64,000 bases of DNA from CAYPTB01 sp964413535 (GTDB lineage: Bacteria; Planctomycetota; UBA1135; GCA-002686595). The position numbers and the translations under genes were made by a program. Numbering within the stretch: the stretch's first letter is position 1; every line of letters begins with the position of its first letter. Below, piece by piece: positions 43,466-51,034 of the stretch. The notes beneath the pieces were generated by a model. The model did no database searches. It was not told the origin of the DNA and saw nothing but the letters and a program-made list of their open reading frames with translations. The stretch spans positions 1 through 64,000 of the forward strand of contig CAYPTB010000061.1 in assembly GCA_964413535.1 (NCBI GenBank), given 5' to 3'.

Positions 43466-45385
43466 TTGCCGTTCCTCCACCCGCTCGGGCTCGTCGCGTT
43501 GCTCGCCGTTCCCGTCGTCCTCGCGCTGCACCTGTTCCGGCGCAGGTTCCGGCCGCATGCGGTGAGCGCGCTGTTCCTGTGGGCGGACGCGCGCGAAGTG
43601 CCGGCCGCGGGGCGACGGCGCGAGCCGCTCTACGCCTCGCCGTCCTTGTGGTGCGAGCTCGCGGTCGCGCTCGCCTGCGCCCTGGCGCTCGCGAGTCCGC
43701 GCGGTTGCGCGCCGTCCTCGACCTTGCACCTCGTGTGCGTGCTGGACGACAGCGCGTCGCTGTCGGCCGCGACGGCGGACGGATCCCTGCGCGAACGTGC
43801 AGTCGACGCGATCCTCGAGCGCCTCGACGCGCTCGGATCGGCCGGCCGGGCGACGCTGGTCCTCTCGGGCGCGCGGCCGGAGCTCTTGGCGGGACCCGGC
43901 GCGCTCGCGGCCGAGGCCCGCGCCGCGCTCGCGACGTGGGAGCCGGGCAGTGGGCGCCACGACCTCGCGCCCGCCGTCGCGCTCGGCTGCAAGCTCGCCG
44001 CGGGCGGCCGAGTGCTCGTCGTGACCGACGCCTTCGCGCCGGAGACCTACCCGGAGGAAGTCGAGCTCGTCGCCGTCGGCGAGCCGCTCGCGAACGCGGG
44101 CTTCGTGCGCGCGCGCCGCGAGCGCGAGCGCGACGAGGGCGGAGCGACGCTCGAGCGCATCGAGCTCGCGGTCGCGCACTCGGCGCCGAAGAGCGCCCGA
44201 GCGGGATCGAAGGACGACGTCGCGCGCGTCGACGTCGAGCTCGCCGCCGCCGGGACCGTGCTCGCGCGCCGCACGCTCGAGCTCGCTCCGGGCGCGCGGG
44301 AAGAGCTCGTCTTCCGCGTGCCCGAGAGCGCCGAGACCTTCGAAGCGCGCCTCGCGGCCGGTGGCGGCGCGCTCGCGGCCGACGACGCGGCCTTCCTCGT
44401 TCCCCCACCGCCGCGCACCGTCGCGCTGGCGTCGACGCTCGACCGCGACACGCTGCGCCAGCTCGGCCTCGCCGCGCGCGCAGGGGGCTCGGGCTCGAAC
44501 GCCGCGGAGCTTCCCGTTGGCCCAAGCGCGGGCACGAGCGCGGGCACGAGCGCGCCCGCGCGCGGCTCGTCCGGCATCGACCGCTGGCTCGCGCTCGTCG
44601 ACGACTCGATCGAGAGCGAACCGGCACTCGCGCACGCGTTGCTCGGCGCGCCCGAGAGCGTCCCGAACGCGCCCGTCGTGCTCGACATCGCCGCACCCGG
44701 CGCGCAGCGCGCAGACTGGATCGGCCCGTTCCTGGTGGAGAAGCGCCATCCGCTGCTGGCGGGCGTCACGCTCGAGGGCGTCGTCTGGAGCGCCGATCCC
44801 TCGCGCGTGCTGCCCGGCATCCCGCTCGTCTCCGCGGGCAACGTGCCGCTCGTGACGGAGGAAGGGGACGGTGCGCGACGCGTGTTCCACGCGAACCTCG
44901 ATCCGGGGCGCTCGACGCTGGCGCGCTCGCCCGACTGGCCGATCCTGCTCGCGAACCTGGCCGAGCTCGCGCGCGCCGAGCTCTTCGGACCCGCCCGTAC
45001 GAACCTCGCCGTCGGCGAGGCGTTCGTGTACCGCGCCCGCGACCGCGCGACCTGGACGCTCGCGGGCCCGGGCGGCGAGCGCGAGCTCGCGGCGAACGAG
45101 GTGCTCGTCCTCGACGACCTCGCGCAGCCCGGCGTGTACGAGCTCACGACCGCCGGCGCGCGCTGTCGCTTCGCGCTCTCCTTCCTCGACGCCGCGGAGA
45201 GCGACCTCACCGCGCTCTCCGCGGGCGAGCGCGACTCGGCCGTCGCGCTCGCGGGCATGCCGGCGGGCGCCACGCCGCTCGAGCGCGCGCTGCTCGTGGC
45301 GGCGCTCGGGTTCGTGTTGCTCGACGCCTGGGTCCTCGCTCGCGCGCGCGATTCCGGTGCACGAGAAGCCGGCGCCGCGCCCTGA
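43466..45385 (+). CDS. BatA-like membrane protein with VWA domain
   Basis: A 639-residue protein of the N-terminal-BatA-domain type. The first 90 residues (FLHPLGLVALLAVPVVLALHLFRRRFRPHAVSALFLW ...) are the two-helix BatA opening, followed by a VWA-like domain with LDDSAS as MIDAS and VVTDAF, a beta-rich middle, a short repetitive linker (PSAGTSAGTSAP) and a final membrane helix (LLVAALGFVLLDAWVLA). The TTG start at 43466 fits the family's N-terminus (LPFLHPLGL); an in-frame ATG at 43439 would add nine residues. A TACAAT hexamer ten bases upstream suggests a near-leaderless transcript. It is two bases upstream of its partner gene. Confidence 0.8.
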   Translation: MPFLHPLGLVALLAVPVVLALHLFRRRFRPHAVSALFLWADAREVPAAGRRREPLYASPSLWCELAVALACALALASPRGCAPSSTLHLVCVLDDSASLSAATADGSLRERAVDAILERLDALGSAGRATLVLSGARPELLAGPGALAAEARAALATWEPGSGRHDLAPAVALGCKLAAGGRVLVVTDAFAPETYPEEVELVAVGEPLANAGFVRARRERERDEGGATLERIELAVAHSAPKSARAGSKDDVARVDVELAAAGTVLARRTLELAPGAREELVFRVPESAETFEARLAAGGGALAADDAAFLVPPPPRTVALASTLDRDTLRQLGLAARAGGSGSNAAELPVGPSAGTSAGTSAPARGSSGIDRWLALVDDSIESEPALAHALLGAPESVPNAPVVLDIAAPGAQRADWIGPFLVEKRHPLLAGVTLEGVVWSADPSRVLPGIPLVSAGNVPLVTEEGDGARRVFHANLDPGRSTLARSPDWPILLANLAELARAELFGPARTNLAVGEAFVYRARDRATWTLAGPGGERELAANEVLVLDDLAQPGVYELTTAGARCRFALSFLDAAESDLTALSAGERDSAVALAGMPAGATPLERALLVAALGFVLLDAWVLARARDSGAREAGAAP

Positions 45386-45387
45386 CC

Positions 45388-48183
45388 ATGGGCTTCCTCC
45401 ACCCCGAGCTGCTGCTCCTGTTCCCCCCGGCGCTGTTCGTGTGGTGGCGAGCGCGCGAGCGCGGGCTCGTGCGCGCGCTGCGGCTGGCGGTGATCGCGCT
45501 CCTCGTCCTCGCGCTCGCCGGGATCTACGTGCACACGAGCTCGCCGGGCCGCGACGTCGTGGTCGTCGTCGACCGCTCGCGCTCGATGACGGCCGAGGCC
45601 GCGCGCTCCGGGCTCGAGCTCGTCGCGCTCGCGGAGGACGAGCGCGGCGAGGGCGACCGAGTCGGCGTGGTGGCGCTCGGCGCTCGCGCCGAGGTGGAGC
45701 GCCTGCCCGCGCCGGACGGGCGCTTCACGGGCTTCGAGCGCGACGTCGCCGCGGACGGCACGGACCTCTCCGCCGGCATCGCGGCCGCGCTCGAGCTCGT
45801 GCCGCGCGGTCGCTCCGGCCGCATCCTGCTCGTGACGGACGGCGAGGAGAACGCCGGGGACGCCGTGGCCGCCGCGCGTCGCGCCTTCGCGCGCGGCGTC
45901 CCGATCGACGTGCACGCGACGCCGCGCCCGCCCATCGCGGACCTGTCGGTGGACGACGTCGAGCTGCCCGAGGAGGTGGCGGTCGGCGAGCCGTTCCAGT
46001 TCGCCGTGTGGGTGCGCTCCGAGCGGCGCGTCGAGGCGGACTTCGTGCTCGAGCGGCGCGGCGTCGAGCTCGCGCGCGGCCGGCGCGTGTTCGAGCCGGG
46101 CGTGAACCGCCTCGTCTTCCGCGACGTGCTCGGCGCGGACGGCGTGGCCGATTACCGCGTGCGGCTCTCCTCGGAGGACGACCGTCGGCCCGAGAACGAC
46201 GTGGGACTCGGCGCCGTGCGCGCGCGCGGGAGCGCCAGCGTGCTCGTACTGAACGAGGACGGAGCCGAGGACACGCTCGTCGCGACCCTGCGCGCAGCCG
46301 GGCTGCCGGTCGCCGTCGCGACGCCCGAGAGCGCGCCGCTCGACCGCGTGTCGCTCACCGCTTGGCGCGCCATCGTGCTCGAGAACGTGGCGGCCGAGCG
46401 CTTGGCGGGCGCGCTCGACGGACTCACGTGCTTCGTGCGCGAACGCGGCGGCGGATTGCTCGTCACGGGCGGCAAAGCGAGCTTCGGCGTCGGCGGCTAC
46501 CACCGCTCCGCGCTCGACCCGCTGCTGCCGGTCTCCATGGAGCTGCGCCAGGAGCACCGCAAGCTCGCCATCGCGCTCGCCATCGTCATGGACCGCTCGG
46601 GCTCGATGGCGGCCCCCGTCGCGGACGGCATCACGAAGATGGACCTCGCGAACCTCGGCGCCGCCGCGTCGATCGAGCTGCTCTCGCCCATGGACTCGGT
46701 CGGCGTCATCGCCGTCGATTCGGCCGCGCACGTCGTGCAGAAGCTCACGTCGGCCGAGAACCGCGCGGCCCTGATCTCGACCGTGCGCCGCATCCGCTCG
46801 GAGGGCGGCGGCATCTACGTCCGTACGGCCCTGCTCGCGGCCGCGAGCATGCTCGACGCCGCCCCGCAGCAGAACCGCCACGTCACGCTCTTCTCCGACG
46901 CCGCCGACTCGGAGGAGCAGGGGGGCGTACCCGAACTGCTCGAGAAGATGGGCAAGATGGGCATCACCGTCTCGGTGATCGCGCTCGGCTCGCGCGCCGA
47001 CAGCGACGCGCGCTTCCTCGAGGAGGTCGGGCGAGCGGGCGGCGGCGACGTGTACTTCACGCAGAGCCCCGCGGAGCTGCCGCGCCTCTTCGCGCAGGAC
47101 ACGCTCAAGATGTCGCGCTCGACCTTCGTCGAGGAGCCGACCGGCACGGCGCTCCTGGCGGGGATGTTCGGCATCGGCGAGCTCGAGGTCGAGAGCTTCC
47201 CGTCCATCGCCGGCTACAACCTGACCTACCTGCGCCCGGGCGCCGTGGCGGCGGCGGCGACGACCGACGAGTACGCGGCGCCGCTCGTCGCGTACTCCTA
47301 CCAGGGGCTCGGCCGCACCGCCGTGTACACGGGCCAGATCGGCGGCAGCTTCGGCGCCGACGTCGTCACGTGGCCGGGCTTCGCGTCGTTCTTCACGACG
47401 CTCGCGCGCTGGCTCGTCGGCCAGGAGGAGCCCGCCGACTTCCACGCGTCGGTCGTGCGCGAGGGCGCGACGGCGATCGTCTCGGTCGACGTCGCGCCCG
47501 ACGCCGTGCTCGCGCCCGGCGCGGCGGGTCTCACGGCGCGCATCGAGGCCGCCGACGGCAGCGTGCGCGAGCTCGTGCTCGAGCGCGCGGGTCCCGACCG
47601 CTACGAGGCGCGCTACCCGATCGAGCACGAGGGCATCGCCCTCGGCACCCTGGCGCTCTCCGACGGGCGCTTCCTGACCCTGCCGCCGATCGCGCTCCCC
47701 TACTCGCCCGAGTTCGAGCCGACCCTCGACCCGCGGCGCGGCGAGCGCCTGCTCGCCCGCATCGCCCGCGAATCCGGCGGCCGCGTCGGCGCGAGCGTCG
47801 CCGACGTCTTCAGCGCGGGCGAATCCGGCCGCGCCTGGCGCACGCTCGGCCGCGAGCTCGCACTCGCCGCCCTGTGCCTGTTCCTGCTCGAGATCGCCGT
47901 GCGCCGCCTCGGCCTCTTCGCGCGCGGGGGCGTGCCCGTGCGCCTTCCCGCGGGAGCCGAGCGCGCGCTGCGCGGCCTGCGGAACCGCGCGCGCGGAGCA
48001 CGCCGCGTGCGCCACCCTGCAACCTCGCCCCACCCGCCGCCGGACGCCGCGCGCGAGCCCGAGCCGCCTCCCCACGCACCCGCCGCGCCGTCACCCGACG
48101 CCGCCGATGGATCGGAAGGATCGAACCTCGCCGCAACGCTCGCCCGCGCCCGCCGCGCCGCCGACCGCGAGAACCGGCGCTAG
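45388..48183 (+). CDS. Dual-VWA membrane protein with glutamine-amidotransferase-like region
   Basis: A 931-residue protein. Two N-terminal helices (about 5-20 and 30-48) precede a first VWA domain with DRSRS (62-66); a beta-rich section follows, then a GATase1-like segment (VLVLNEDGAEDTLVATLRAAG ... FVRERGGGLLVTGG), a second VWA domain with DRSGS (402-406), another beta region and a last helix near residue 830 (ALAALCLFLLEIAVRRL). The tail is Pro/Ala/Arg-rich. This layout matches large YfbK/BatA-like planctomycete proteins. It starts two bases after the upstream stop, so it is operonic with the BatA-like gene. It forms a second VWA locus separate from the MoxR operon. Confidence 0.85.
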   Translation: MGFLHPELLLLFPPALFVWWRARERGLVRALRLAVIALLVLALAGIYVHTSSPGRDVVVVVDRSRSMTAEAARSGLELVALAEDERGEGDRVGVVALGARAEVERLPAPDGRFTGFERDVAADGTDLSAGIAAALELVPRGRSGRILLVTDGEENAGDAVAAARRAFARGVPIDVHATPRPPIADLSVDDVELPEEVAVGEPFQFAVWVRSERRVEADFVLERRGVELARGRRVFEPGVNRLVFRDVLGADGVADYRVRLSSEDDRRPENDVGLGAVRARGSASVLVLNEDGAEDTLVATLRAAGLPVAVATPESAPLDRVSLTAWRAIVLENVAAERLAGALDGLTCFVRERGGGLLVTGGKASFGVGGYHRSALDPLLPVSMELRQEHRKLAIALAIVMDRSGSMAAPVADGITKMDLANLGAAASIELLSPMDSVGVIAVDSAAHVVQKLTSAENRAALISTVRRIRSEGGGIYVRTALLAAASMLDAAPQQNRHVTLFSDAADSEEQGGVPELLEKMGKMGITVSVIALGSRADSDARFLEEVGRAGGGDVYFTQSPAELPRLFAQDTLKMSRSTFVEEPTGTALLAGMFGIGELEVESFPSIAGYNLTYLRPGAVAAAATTDEYAAPLVAYSYQGLGRTAVYTGQIGGSFGADVVTWPGFASFFTTLARWLVGQEEPADFHASVVREGATAIVSVDVAPDAVLAPGAAGLTARIEAADGSVRELVLERAGPDRYEARYPIEHEGIALGTLALSDGRFLTLPPIALPYSPEFEPTLDPRRGERLLARIARESGGRVGASVADVFSAGESGRAWRTLGRELALAALCLFLLEIAVRRLGLFARGGVPVRLPAGAERALRGLRNRARGARRVRHPATSPHPPPDAAREPEPPPHAPAAPSPDAADGSEGSNLAATLARARRAADRENRR

Positions 48184-48251
48184 CCAACGAGCCCCTCGCG
48201 CCCACGACGCGACGCAAGCGCGGCGCCGAGATCGAGCACGAGCCACCGATT

Positions 48252-48336
48252 CGCCCTCGCCTTCTCGCCTCCTCGCCTTCTCGCCTCCTCGCCTCCTCGC
48301 CTTCCTTCGCCTCGCCCTCGCCCCTCGCCCCTCGCC
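48252..48336 (+). repeat. Degenerate pyrimidine-rich minisatellite
   Basis: Imperfect tandem array of gcctcctc and gccttctc units (about ten copies), strongly strand-asymmetric: purine-rich on the minus strand, which could form triplex or G-rich structures. It lies between a convergent gene pair. Confidence 0.85.
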
Positions 48337-48354
48337 GCGCACCGCCCACCGTGA

Positions 48355-48422
48355 GCCGTTCGCCGTTCGCCGTTCGCCGTGCGTCGTGCGCCGTGCGCCG
48401 TGCGCCGTGCGTGCGTGCGCGA
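48355..48422 (+). repeat. Short-period tandem repeat (gccgttc / gccgtgc)
   Basis: Tandem heptamer-like units (gccgttc repeated three times, then gccgtgc and gcgccgt variants) next to the pyrimidine-rich array and ending 48 bases before the stop of the RAYT-type transposase gene. Confidence 0.8.
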
Positions 48423-48469
48423 CGCGCCAACTGCGCAAACGCGCTGCGGATTCCGTCACGAAGGGTGAT

Positions 48470-49144
48470 CTACGAGCCGGCCAGAGACCTGCCCACGAAT
48501 CCCCAGCGCTTCCAGCCGGTGCCAAGGAGCCAGGTTCTCGCGCGCGACAGGTGCGGCGCAAGCTCGGCCACGCCGGGCGCCTCGCGCCAGCCGTCGAACC
48601 ACCTCCCCGACGCGTACGGATCGAGCCCGACGAGCCCGATCCCGTGCCGCGCGTGGTTGCACAGGACGTACGCGATCGCGTGCCGCACCTCGCGCGGGGT
48701 GCGCAGGATGCGCTCGTAGTAGCGATCGGCGAAGACCTTGCCGCGGCGCTCCCAGAGCCGGTTCAGGCCCTTGGCGATCCGCACCGCGAGCCCCGCCATC
48801 GCGCGCGCGAGCGTGCGTTCGTCCTGCGACTCCACGATCAGGTGCAGGTGATTGGTCTGGATCGAGTAGTGCACGATCCGAGTCTCGAAGCGCCCGAGGG
48901 CCGCTCCGAAAGCGCGCTCGAGCACGCGCCGCGCGGAGGTCTTGCGCAGGCTCGCGAACCCCGACCGCAATCTCAGCGTCACGTGCACGGGGAAGCGGGA
49001 CGCCAGCGCTTCGCGCTGTCTATGCGAGACCCTCGGGCGCTCGCTCTCGCGCTTGCGCCCCGCGCCGGCGCGCGGACCTCCCCAACTCCGGAACTCGAAG
49101 AGCGCTTGCTTCGAAGCAGAGTTCTTCCTGCGCGAGCGTGACAT
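48470..49144 (-). CDS. RAYT-type (REP-associated) Y1 transposase
   Basis: A 224-residue single-strand transposase of the IS200-like Y1 family. The metal-binding HUH-type motif is HLH (99-101) within QTNHLHLIVE, and the candidate catalytic tyrosine is Tyr159 in REVRHAIAYVLCNHARHG. The RYYERILRTPREVRHAIAYV block is characteristic of REP-associated transposases. The N-terminal 60 residues are very basic. ATG 49144 has AAGGAGAGGA upstream, an excellent ribosome site. It looks intact. The array of short repeats next to its 3' end could be related to its activity, though no palindromic REP was identified. Confidence 0.9.
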   Translation of the reverse strand: MSRSRRKNSASKQALFEFRSWGGPRAGAGRKRESERPRVSHRQREALASRFPVHVTLRLRSGFASLRKTSARRVLERAFGAALGRFETRIVHYSIQTNHLHLIVESQDERTLARAMAGLAVRIAKGLNRLWERRGKVFADRYYERILRTPREVRHAIAYVLCNHARHGIGLVGLDPYASGRWFDGWREAPGVAELAPHLSRARTWLLGTGWKRWGFVGRSLAGS

Positions 49145-49334
49145 GCGATCCTCTCCTTCGGCGGTCCAACTCGATTGGGCAACGATTCGTCGCCGATCGT
49201 TCCTTGGACGGATGAGCCCGGGGCCGGTTGCACGAGATGTCGGCTTTCTCGCCCCGGATCGGCCTCCCCCACGAAGAGCTCGACACCGCGCGCGTTGCGA
49301 GAATCGGTAGGCTCCTCTTCCCGCACGCCGCACG

Positions 49335-49457
49335 CTCCTCCGCCTGCGCGAGCGTCCCGGCCCGCGGTCGCAGCTCCCCCTTGCGCATCAGCTCGACGAT
49401 CTCTCTCGGATAGAGGTGGTCGGAGAGCCCGTCGCTGGCGATGAGGACGCGCGACGC
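49335..49457 (-). pseudogene. Remnant of a PP2C-type protein phosphatase
   Basis: Reading leftward, this 41-codon stretch gives SRVLIASDGLSDHLYPREIVELMRK followed by GELRPRAG and TLAQAEE. The SDGLSD motif after a VLI strand is the conserved PP2C metal-binding block, with the expected helix behind it. Neither the N-terminal half nor the C-terminal DNxTxVV strand can be found in any frame, so only a fragment of a larger gene survives. Confidence 0.5.
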
Positions 49458-49523
49458 GCGCCCCAGCCGCCCTTCCGAGCCCCGCGCTAAGGCTCTCCCC
49501 GAGCGCGTTCCGAAGAGTCGCCC

Positions 49524-49715
49524 GTGGAGCGGCCCGACTGCCTGCGGTGCGCGGCGTACTACGTCACCTGGAACGCGGCGCTTCCGCACGGATGCAAGGC
49601 GTTCGCCTTCCAGTCGCGAGCGCTGCCGGCGATCGTGGTGCGCGAGAGCTCCGGTGAAGCCTGCACGCTGTTCGAACGCAAGGTGAGCGCACAGCGAGAC
49701 GCCGAGAAACGCTAG
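49524..49715 (+). CDS. Small four-cysteine protein, probably zinc-binding
   Basis: A 63-residue protein starting at GTG 49524 with GAAGAG seven bases upstream. The pattern C-L-R-C, then YVTWNAALPHGCKAF, ALPAIVV, ESSGEACTLFERK matches a group of short bacterial proteins with four conserved cysteines (here C6, C9, C23, C47) and a TWD/N...PxGC motif, which probably bind zinc. Some relatives are mislabelled as DNA glycosylases; there is no basis for that here. It sits alone in the decayed zone, and its intact motifs suggest it is functional. Confidence 0.7.
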   Translation: MERPDCLRCAAYYVTWNAALPHGCKAFAFQSRALPAIVVRESSGEACTLFERKVSAQRDAEKR

Positions 49716-49885
49716 CGCGCGAGCTCGCTCGACGAGGCGATGGGAGGGTCCGGGCGTGCGTGGAACGGAGCGCGGCAGCGGCACCCAAGACAGGGGGTGA
49801 TCATCGGATAGGTGCCGGAACGGGCCAGAGGTTAATCAGGACGCTGCGCTCAGGGACACGCCCCGAGTTGCCGACAGGGCTCTCC

Positions 49886-50584
49886 ATGAGCCGAAACTTC
49901 CTCGCGAGCTTTCGCCCACTCTGCAGTACGGGCCTCGGTCGTGAAGCCATCCGGCAACACCAGCTGCGTCCCTTCACCGACGGATCGTGCCGGCGCGAGC
50001 CCGACCTCGAGCTCGAATGGCCATCCCTCTCGGCTCTGTGCCGAGCGGGCGCGTTCGCTCCCCGTCTCCGCGTGGGAGACCGGATCGCTTTTGTCACGGT
50101 TCGAGGTCGATACGACTCTGCGGAGCCTTGCTGGAGACTGGTAGCTCTACTTCGTGTGGCCCAACGCTTCGATAACCACCAAGCGGCAGCCGCTTGGTAC
50201 ACGAGACAAGGATCGCGCCTACCCGGCAACTGCATCGTGGCCGGCAACGATCCGCTCCCGCTCGACAAGACGAAGGGCGCCTCGCGCAAGTTGCGATTCG
50301 ACAGCGACACGCCGTCCGAAGAGATCGTTCGAATGTGGGATGTCGGCTACCGGCAGCGCGCTCGGAAGTGGCCGATGATGTTCGCCTGCGAGAGGCTCAT
50401 GGTCGAACTGTCCGACCCTGCGCGCATCTTGAAAGAGGACTGGCTGCGTTGGAACGGCCGCGTGCCCGTGACACAGAATCCACCCGAGATCTCGGACGAG
50501 CTCTGGAACCACCTCGTCTCCGTCGCCGCCGGACATGCCGCGCCCTCGCAGGTGCCGAACCGCTGGAATCCCCGCGTCGCCTGA
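49886..50584 (+). CDS. Conserved-looking hypothetical, possibly nucleotide-modification associated
   Basis: A 232-residue cytosolic protein that is less GC-rich than its neighbours. RQHQLRPFTDGSCRREPDLELEWPSLSALCRAG is followed by FAPRLRVGDRIAFVTVRGRY, WRLVALLRV and DNHQAAAAWY; the GDxxxFVTVxGRY strand and following tryptophan resemble the PUA/EVE-like or Nmad-type folds found beside DNA-modification and phage genes. I cannot assign a specific family. The ATG at 49886 begins MSRNFLASF; the frame extends further upstream but with poor composition. No strong ribosome site. Its base composition and decayed surroundings suggest horizontal transfer. Confidence 0.6.
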   Translation: MSRNFLASFRPLCSTGLGREAIRQHQLRPFTDGSCRREPDLELEWPSLSALCRAGAFAPRLRVGDRIAFVTVRGRYDSAEPCWRLVALLRVAQRFDNHQAAAAWYTRQGSRLPGNCIVAGNDPLPLDKTKGASRKLRFDSDTPSEEIVRMWDVGYRQRARKWPMMFACERLMVELSDPARILKEDWLRWNGRVPVTQNPPEISDELWNHLVSVAAGHAAPSQVPNRWNPRVA

Positions 50585-50641
50585 TTGGGTCCGTGCGGAG
50601 CATGGTCGCGCACAGAATGACGCGCGAAGATCCTGCCGGCA

Positions 50642-50830
50642 TCACGCCGGCGCGAGGATCTGCGCGGGGGCGAGGTGGTCGCGGCACAGGTCGGCGAGTG
50701 GGAGCGACAGCTCGCAGAAGACGGCGCCGGTGCGGCGGGTTTCCTCGGCGAGCGCGCTCGTGAGCGCTCAGGCGGCTGCGGTAGGCGTCGACGGCGGCGC
50801 GGTCGAGCACGAGGTCGAGCGCTCCAAGAG
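50642..50830 (-). pseudogene. Frameshifted C-terminal fragment of a DUF58 protein
   Basis: Reading leftward, one frame gives ALDLVLDRAAVDAYRSRLSAHE; after a one-base shift a second frame gives ALAEETRRTGAVFCELSLPL, then ADLCRDHLAPAQILAPA and a stop. Joined, they match the C-terminal VDAAAVxxAYRxxLxAHxxxL...RxxGA...LSTD pattern of DUF58 proteins. The upstream part of the gene is missing. It is not a copy of the DUF58 gene at 29.8 kb. Confidence 0.45.
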
Positions 50831-51005
50831 CGGTCGTTCTCTTTCCCAGGTTGCGTGGATGCGCGATGAGGTCCGTCTGGAGTTTTCCGGTGCGCGAGAG
50901 TTGCTCGTGAGGGCTCGCCGGCCGTGGCCGCGGCGCGACCGCCGACTCGGCGTTCTCATTGGGATCCCCGGAGTGAGGATCGTGCCCCCGACGTCGCCGG
51001 GTATC

Positions 51006-51011
51006 TACAAT
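51006..51011 (+). promoter_or_regulatory. Candidate -10 box of the sigma-54 activator gene
   Basis: TACAAT in gtatctacaatccgc, 23 bases before the ATG at 51035, with GGAGGA between the two. Same hexamer as before the BatA-like gene at 43466. Confidence 0.4.
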
Positions 51012-51034
51012 CCGCCCGGCCGGAGGATCTCGCC

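Noticed and set aside
42835..45387. Plus-strand open frame running into the dual-VWA gene from 42835
   Set aside because: Its upstream 850 codons overlap the SGNH-like and BatA-like genes and have arginine-rich shadow composition; the real start is the ATG at 45388.
48252..48422. Considered a CRISPR array
   Set aside because: Units are 7-8 bases, contiguous and without spacers; no cas genes.
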